From positions 1-64,000 of the forward strand of contig NZ_MBEI01000062.1 of assembly GCF_001953985.1 (NCBI RefSeq): a stretch of 64,000 nt of DNA, written 5' to 3'. Numbering within the stretch: the stretch's first letter is position 1; every line of letters begins with the position of its first letter. The notes under the pieces were generated by a model. It was not told where the DNA came from. It ran no database searches and saw only the letters and a list, made by a program, of their open reading frames with translations. Positions 60,208 through 64,000 of this stretch are shown piece by piece. A program made the translations under genes and the position numbers. The DNA is from Mycobacterium colombiense (GTDB lineage: Bacteria > Actinomycetota > Actinomycetes > Mycobacteriales > Mycobacteriaceae).

Positions 60208-61389
60208 GTGAGCCTGGAGGACGTCGACGCACTGCGGGTGCTGCGCGATGCCTTCGCACCGGGCGAGTCGGGCTCGGTCGGCGATCCCGACGAACTCGTC
60301 CACCGCTTCTACACCCACTGGTTCGCCCTCGACGGCTCGGTGCGCCATCTGTTCCCGCCCGAAATGGCGGCCCAACGGCTCGCTTTCGGGCACGCGCTGC
60401 ACTGGGTGTACGGCGAGCTGGTCGCGCGCCGCGCCCAGGAGCCGGTGGCGTTCCTGGCCCAGCTCGGCCGCGATCACCGCAAATACGGTGTGCTGCCGCC
60501 GCATTACGACACCCTGCGAAGCGCGTTGCTGGCGACGCTGCGTGCGCACTTGGGTGCGGCCTGGACCGACGCCGTCGACGAGGCGGCCAGGCAGTCGCTC
60601 AACCTGATCACCGGGGTGATGAGCGGCGCCGCGGACGCCGAGGAGGGGCCCGCCTGGTGGGACGGCACCGTCGTCGAGCACATCCGGGTGTCGCGGGATC
60701 TGGCGGTGGTCCGGCTGCAGCTCGATCAGCCGATGGGCTACCACCCCGGCCAGTACGTCAACGTCCACGTGCCCCAATGCCCGCACCGCTGGCGGTATTT
60801 GAGCCCCGCGATCCCGCCCGACCCCGGCGGCGGGATCGAGTTCCACGTCCGCCTGGTTCCCGGCGGCCTGGTCAGCCCCGCGGTCGTCAACGAAACCCGC
60901 ACCGGCGACCGGTGGCGGCTGTCCAGCCCGCACGGCGGCCTGCGCGTCGACCGCGAGGGCGGCGACGTGCTGATGGTTGCCGGCAGCACGGGCCTGGCGC
61001 CGCTGCGGTCGCTGATCATGGACCTGTCTCGGTTCGCAGTGAACCCGCGGATACATCTCTTCTTCGGCGCCCGCTACCGCTGCGAACTCTACGATCTGCC
61101 GACCCTGTGGCAGGTCGCCTCCCACAATCCGTGGCTGTCGGTCTCGCCCGTCTCGGAATACAACAGCGACCCCTCTTGGGCCGCAGACTATCCCGACGTC
61201 ACCCCACCCCGCGGCCTGCACGTGCACCAGATCGGGCGGCTGCCCGACGTGGTGACCAAGTACGGCGGCTGGGGCGATCGGCAGATCCTGGTCTGCGGCG
61301 GGCCGGCGATGGTCAGCGCCACCAAGGCCGCCCTGATCGCCAAAGGGGCTCCGCCCGAACACATTCAGCATGATCCGCTATGGAGGTAG
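60208..61389 (+). CDS. flavohaemoglobin-type oxidoreductase (type II, Rv0385-like)
   Basis: 393 aa from a GTG at 60208. Globin domain (about 1-140) with proximal His in GRDHRKYGVLPPHY, then an FAD/NAD(P) reductase domain (about 150-393). FAD motif reads RYLSPA rather than the RxYS of classical Hmp; NAD-binding VAGSTGLAPLRSL and terminal VCGGPAMVSA are intact. The altered FAD and globin signatures fit mycobacterial type II flavohaemoglobins, reported to act on D-lactate and stress rather than as fast NO dioxygenases. Confidence 0.85.
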   Translation: MSLEDVDALRVLRDAFAPGESGSVGDPDELVHRFYTHWFALDGSVRHLFPPEMAAQRLAFGHALHWVYGELVARRAQEPVAFLAQLGRDHRKYGVLPPHYDTLRSALLATLRAHLGAAWTDAVDEAARQSLNLITGVMSGAADAEEGPAWWDGTVVEHIRVSRDLAVVRLQLDQPMGYHPGQYVNVHVPQCPHRWRYLSPAIPPDPGGGIEFHVRLVPGGLVSPAVVNETRTGDRWRLSSPHGGLRVDREGGDVLMVAGSTGLAPLRSLIMDLSRFAVNPRIHLFFGARYRCELYDLPTLWQVASHNPWLSVSPVSEYNSDPSWAADYPDVTPPRGLHVHQIGRLPDVVTKYGGWGDRQILVCGGPAMVSATKAALIAKGAPPEHIQHDPLWR

Positions 61390-61391
61390 CC

Positions 61392-62294
61392 ATGCACGTC
61401 GTCACCCTGCACGATCCGTCGTCGCCGGTGGTCGCGCAGTTTGTTCCCGAGGCGGGGATGATCGGCACGTCGCTGCGCGACGCCGGTGTCGAGCTGCTGG
61501 GCCAGCGCCGCGGGCTGGACGCCTACATCTCGGACGGCAAGACGATGGGCATCCCGATTCTGTATCCGTGGGCAAATCGATTGGGCGAGAACACCTATAC
61601 CGCGCAGGACGTCACCGTGACCCTGACGCCTGGAGAAAACGGCGTGCGTGCCGACCCCAACGGGCTACCCCTCCACGGCGTCCTGGCCGCCTACCCCGCG
61701 TGGCGGGTGACCGCCGAGACCGCCAACGGGCTGACCGCCGAACTGGATTTCGCGGCCGATCCCCGATTGCTGGCCAGCTTCCCGTATCCGCACGTGCTGA
61801 CGGTGACGGCGGAACTGGCCGACCGGACGCTGACGGTCCGGACCACGGTCACCGCGACCCGCGACCGGTCGGTGCCGCTGTGCTTCGGGTTCCATCCCTA
61901 TCTGCAGCTGCCCGACGCGCCGCGGGCCGACTGGATCATCGAGACACCGCCGTTGCGGCATCTGGGGCTCGACGACAAGGGGCTGCCGACGGGCGAATCC
62001 GAGCCGCAGCCTGCGCGCGAAGAGGCGTTGCGCGACAAGGCTTTCGACGATGCCTACGACCAGGTGGCCGAGGGCTCGGTATTCGCGGTGTCCGGCGGCG
62101 GGCGCCGCATCGAGGTGCACTTCGAACACGGCTATCCGGCGGCGCAGATCTTCGCGCCGCCGGTCGACAACCCCGCGAAGGCCATCGTGTGCTTCGAGCC
62201 CATGACCGCACCGACCGACGCGCTGCGCCGGGGCGGCTACCGCTGCGCGCGGCCGGGCGAGCCGGCGGTTATGCAGTTTTCGATCCGGGTGTGA
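61392..62294 (+). CDS. aldose 1-epimerase-family protein
   Basis: 300 aa from the ATG at 61392. Galactose-mutarotase fold: YPWANRLGENTY, PLHGVLAAYPAWRV (His), FGFHPYLQLPDAPRADW (second catalytic His) and a C-terminal CFEPMTAPTDAL with the Glu general base. It interconverts sugar anomers, or corrects hexose-6-phosphate epimers. Two bases after the flavohaemoglobin stop, so co-transcribed. Confidence 0.87.
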   Translation: MHVVTLHDPSSPVVAQFVPEAGMIGTSLRDAGVELLGQRRGLDAYISDGKTMGIPILYPWANRLGENTYTAQDVTVTLTPGENGVRADPNGLPLHGVLAAYPAWRVTAETANGLTAELDFAADPRLLASFPYPHVLTVTAELADRTLTVRTTVTATRDRSVPLCFGFHPYLQLPDAPRADWIIETPPLRHLGLDDKGLPTGESEPQPAREEALRDKAFDDAYDQVAEGSVFAVSGGGRRIEVHFEHGYPAAQIFAPPVDNPAKAIVCFEPMTAPTDALRRGGYRCARPGEPAVMQFSIRV

Positions 62295-62297
62295 TCA

Positions 62298-62318
62298 CAG
62301 TGACCACGTGGGTCACTG
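62298..62318. terminator. first hairpin between epimerase and hspR genes
   Basis: CAGTGACC-ACGTG-GGTCACTG: an 8-base-pair perfect stem, 4 bases after the epimerase stop. A third GGTCACT follows at 62334-62340. No U-tract. Confidence 0.6.
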
Positions 62319-62348
62319 CAGTCGCTGTCTGGTGGTCACTAGGTGAAT

Positions 62349-62383
62349 GCGAAAAGCGCTAGCACATGCGCTAGCGCTTTCGC
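62349..62383. terminator. second, larger hairpin between epimerase and hspR genes
   Basis: GCGAAAAGCGCTAGC-ACATGC-GCTAGCGCTTTCGC: a 14-base-pair stem with one bulged A. It lies 48 bases past the hspR stop as read on the minus strand, and can serve both convergent genes. The core GCTAGCGC also occurs in the palindrome at 8387-8404. Confidence 0.65.
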
Positions 62384-62430
62384 GAACTTTGTATGCCTCC
62401 GAAGACAGGAACCCTTGGGACGAAAGAGAA

Positions 62431-62814
62431 TCAGCGTCCCCGGCGCGGCTGCCACACCACCAGCGCAGTGCTCTTGGGCACCACCGCCACATCGCGGCGC
62501 TGGCTGGCCCGGGTCTGCGCCAGCTCCTCGGTCAGCTCCTTGACCCGGGACTGCAGCGCCTCGACCTGATTGGTCAGCTCGATGATGCGCTTGATGCCGG
62601 CGAGGTTGACCCCCTCGTCCTGCGAGAGGCGTTGCACCTCACGCAGCAGGTCGACGTCGTGCTCCGAATACCGCCGTCCCCCACCGGAAGTCCGGCGCGG
62701 GCTGACCAGGCCGAGGCGGTCGTAGGTGCGCAGCGTCTGGGCGTGCATGCCGGCCAGCTCGGCGGCCACCGAGATCAAAAAGGTGCGGGCATCCTCTTTG
62801 CGGTTCTTGGCCAT
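62431..62814 (-). CDS. hspR: heat-shock repressor HspR (MerR family)
   Basis: 127 aa. MerR helix-turn-helix at the start (FLISVAAELAGMHAQTLRTY, then DRLGLVSPRRTSGGGRRYSE), a coiled coil (LTNQVEALQSRVKELTEELA, about 80-100) and a short C-terminal tail. With DnaK as co-repressor it binds HAIR sites upstream of dnaK and clpB. Its ATG shares one base with the dnaJ stop (TGATG). Matches Rv0353. Confidence 0.96.
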   Translation of the reverse strand: MAKNRKEDARTFLISVAAELAGMHAQTLRTYDRLGLVSPRRTSGGGRRYSEHDVDLLREVQRLSQDEGVNLAGIKRIIELTNQVEALQSRVKELTEELAQTRASQRRDVAVVPKSTALVVWQPRRGR

Positions 62815-63992
62815 CAGCGATTACCCGCCCATCCCGCCCGGGGATCGAAGCCGCTGGAACGCTCGGCGGCCGCGTACGCCTCCAGCGCCTCCTGGGCCGC
62901 GCCCTCCAAATTGGGTGGCACGGCGACCTTTACGGTCACCAGCAGGTCACCGTTGCCGCCGCCGCGCTTGGGCACACCCCGCCCGCGCACCCGCAGGATC
63001 CGGCCGTCGGCGGTGCCCTTGGGCACCCGGACACCGACCTTGCCGTCCAGCGTGGGCACCGAAATGGTTGAGCCCAAAGCCAACTCGGTGAAGCTGACGG
63101 GAACGGTCACCGTGAGGTCGTCGCCGTCGCGTCCGAACACCTTGTCCGGGCGCACATGCACCGTCACGTACAGGTCACCCGAGGGCGCACCGCGCAACCC
63201 CGCCTCGCCCTGGCCGGGCAGCCGGATGCGCTGCCCGTCCTCGACGCCCGGCGGGATCCGCACGTTGATGGTGCGGGTGCGGGTGGTGACGCCGGTGCCC
63301 TTGCACTCGTCGCAGGGGTGCTCGATGATCGAGCCGCTGCCCCGACAGTCGGTGCACGGCTCGGAGAAGCCGAACGCGCCCTGGTTGCGGTTGATCACGC
63401 CGGAACCGTTACAGGTGGGACACACCTTCGGGCTGGTGCCCGGCCGCGCGCCACTGCCATGGCAGTTGGTGCACGGCGCCGGGCTGGTCAGCCGCAGCGG
63501 CATCGCCACGCCCTTTGCGGCCTCGACGAAATCCAGCTGGGTTTCGGTCTCGAGGTCGTTGCCGCGGCGCGGCCGGCTGGGCCGGGCGCCCGAACCGCGC
63601 CCGAACAAGCCGCCGAACAGGTCACCGATGTTGGTGCCGCCGCTTCGGCCGGCGGCATCGAACAAATCGTTGAGGTTGAACTCAGCGCCGTCACCGCCGA
63701 CGTTGAAGCCCCCGAACCCACCGCTGTCGAACCGGCGCCCGCCAAAACCACCGCCGGCGAACAGCCTTCGGGTTTCGTCGTATTCCTTGCGCTTGGCCGG
63801 ATCCGACAAGACGTTGTGCGCCTCGGAGACCGCTTTGAAGCGTTCACCGGCGGCGGGGTTGTCGGGGTTGGCGTCCGGGTGCAGATCGCGCGCCAACTTG
63901 CGGTAGGCGCGTTTGATCTCTTCGGGACTGGCGTCAGAGGAGACGCCCAGCTCCTTATAGAAGTCCTTTTCGACCCATTCACGCTGGGCCAT
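62814..63992 (-). CDS. dnaJ1: chaperone DnaJ1
   Basis: 392 aa. J domain with HPD (ARDLHPDANPDNP, about 36-48), Gly/Phe-rich region (about 78-130), zinc domain with four CxxCxGxG repeats (CTNCHGSG, CPTCNGSG, CTDCRGSG, CDECKGTG; about 165-230) and the C-terminal substrate domains. Co-chaperone of DnaK. It starts 8 bases from the right edge; dnaK and grpE should lie just beyond. Matches Rv0352. Confidence 0.97.
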   Translation of the reverse strand: MAQREWVEKDFYKELGVSSDASPEEIKRAYRKLARDLHPDANPDNPAAGERFKAVSEAHNVLSDPAKRKEYDETRRLFAGGGFGGRRFDSGGFGGFNVGGDGAEFNLNDLFDAAGRSGGTNIGDLFGGLFGRGSGARPSRPRRGNDLETETQLDFVEAAKGVAMPLRLTSPAPCTNCHGSGARPGTSPKVCPTCNGSGVINRNQGAFGFSEPCTDCRGSGSIIEHPCDECKGTGVTTRTRTINVRIPPGVEDGQRIRLPGQGEAGLRGAPSGDLYVTVHVRPDKVFGRDGDDLTVTVPVSFTELALGSTISVPTLDGKVGVRVPKGTADGRILRVRGRGVPKRGGGNGDLLVTVKVAVPPNLEGAAQEALEAYAAAERSSGFDPRAGWAGNR

Positions 63993-64000
63993 GTCGCGTC

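Overview
The window is chromosomal DNA from a high-GC actinobacterium, almost certainly a non-tuberculous Mycobacterium. It carries F420-dependent glucose-6-phosphate dehydrogenase (fgd1), the PknG/GlnH/GlnX amino-acid sensing cassette, the trehalose-monomycolate transport factor TtfA, LpqL/LpqM lipoproteins, and the dnaJ1-hspR and clpB heat-shock loci. Most genes have a recognisable counterpart between Rv0352 and Rv0419 of M. tuberculosis; those correspondences are from memory, not from a search. The species cannot be fixed from the sequence. No tRNA, rRNA, CRISPR array or intact insertion sequence was seen.

Layout. 1-69 is the 5' end of a probable 13E12/DUF222-type gene whose start codon lies inside a perfect LexA (SOS) box. 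0.2-4.0 kb, minus strand: CD225 protein, DUF2752 protein, LpqL and LpqM. LpqM has lost three of the five zinc ligands that LpqL keeps. 4.3-5.5 kb: two tandem secreted four-cysteine paralogues. 5.5-9.7 kb: thiamine genes. A TPP riboswitch heads thiO-thiS-thiG plus an SGNH hydrolase; thiE is divergent, followed by convergent mutT3. 9.8-14.4 kb: overlapping glnX-glnH-pknG. 14.5-22.3 kb: DUF559 protein, ackA-pta, fgd1, metallo-hydrolase, GNAT, methyltransferase and DUF3054 protein. 22.4-26.1 kb: two acyl-CoA dehydrogenases, a TetR regulator and a secreted protein. 26.4-30.0 kb: a 41-codon secreted peptide gene, ndhA, metZ and a rhodanese.

30.1-40.2 kb is an accessory block set between the rhodanese gene and purT, which are neighbours in M. 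tuberculosis. It holds a patatin/PlsC-like acyltransferase pair, a YihY membrane protein, a small membrane protein, about 1.2 kb with no gene, and a compact ten-gene gas-vesicle operon (two accessory genes, then gvpA-F-G-O-J-L-S-K) closed by a strong hairpin. A GlsB/YeaQ-type stress membrane protein follows. At least two genes of the block have SigF-like promoters, which suggests a stress or stationary-phase programme.

40.2-61.4 kb returns to core genes: purT, a PaaI-type thioesterase and purA on one strand, then a histidine-phosphatase-like protein, an S2P-type protease pair, a CDF metal exporter behind a perfect inverted repeat, fba, a DedA protein, a fused SCOT-type CoA-transferase, a GH76-like enzyme, an SpoU methyltransferase, pyrE, ttfA, clpB and a flavohaemoglobin. 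This block runs opposite to its flanks compared with M. tuberculosis, so a segmental inversion separates the two lineages. 61.4-64 kb: an aldose epimerase, a double hairpin, hspR and dnaJ1. clpB carries a HAIR operator with a SigH-type -35 box in its spacer, so HspR, encoded 3 kb away, is its likely repressor.

Gene density is high and ATGA/GTGA stop-start overlaps are common, so most same-strand runs are probably translationally coupled operons.
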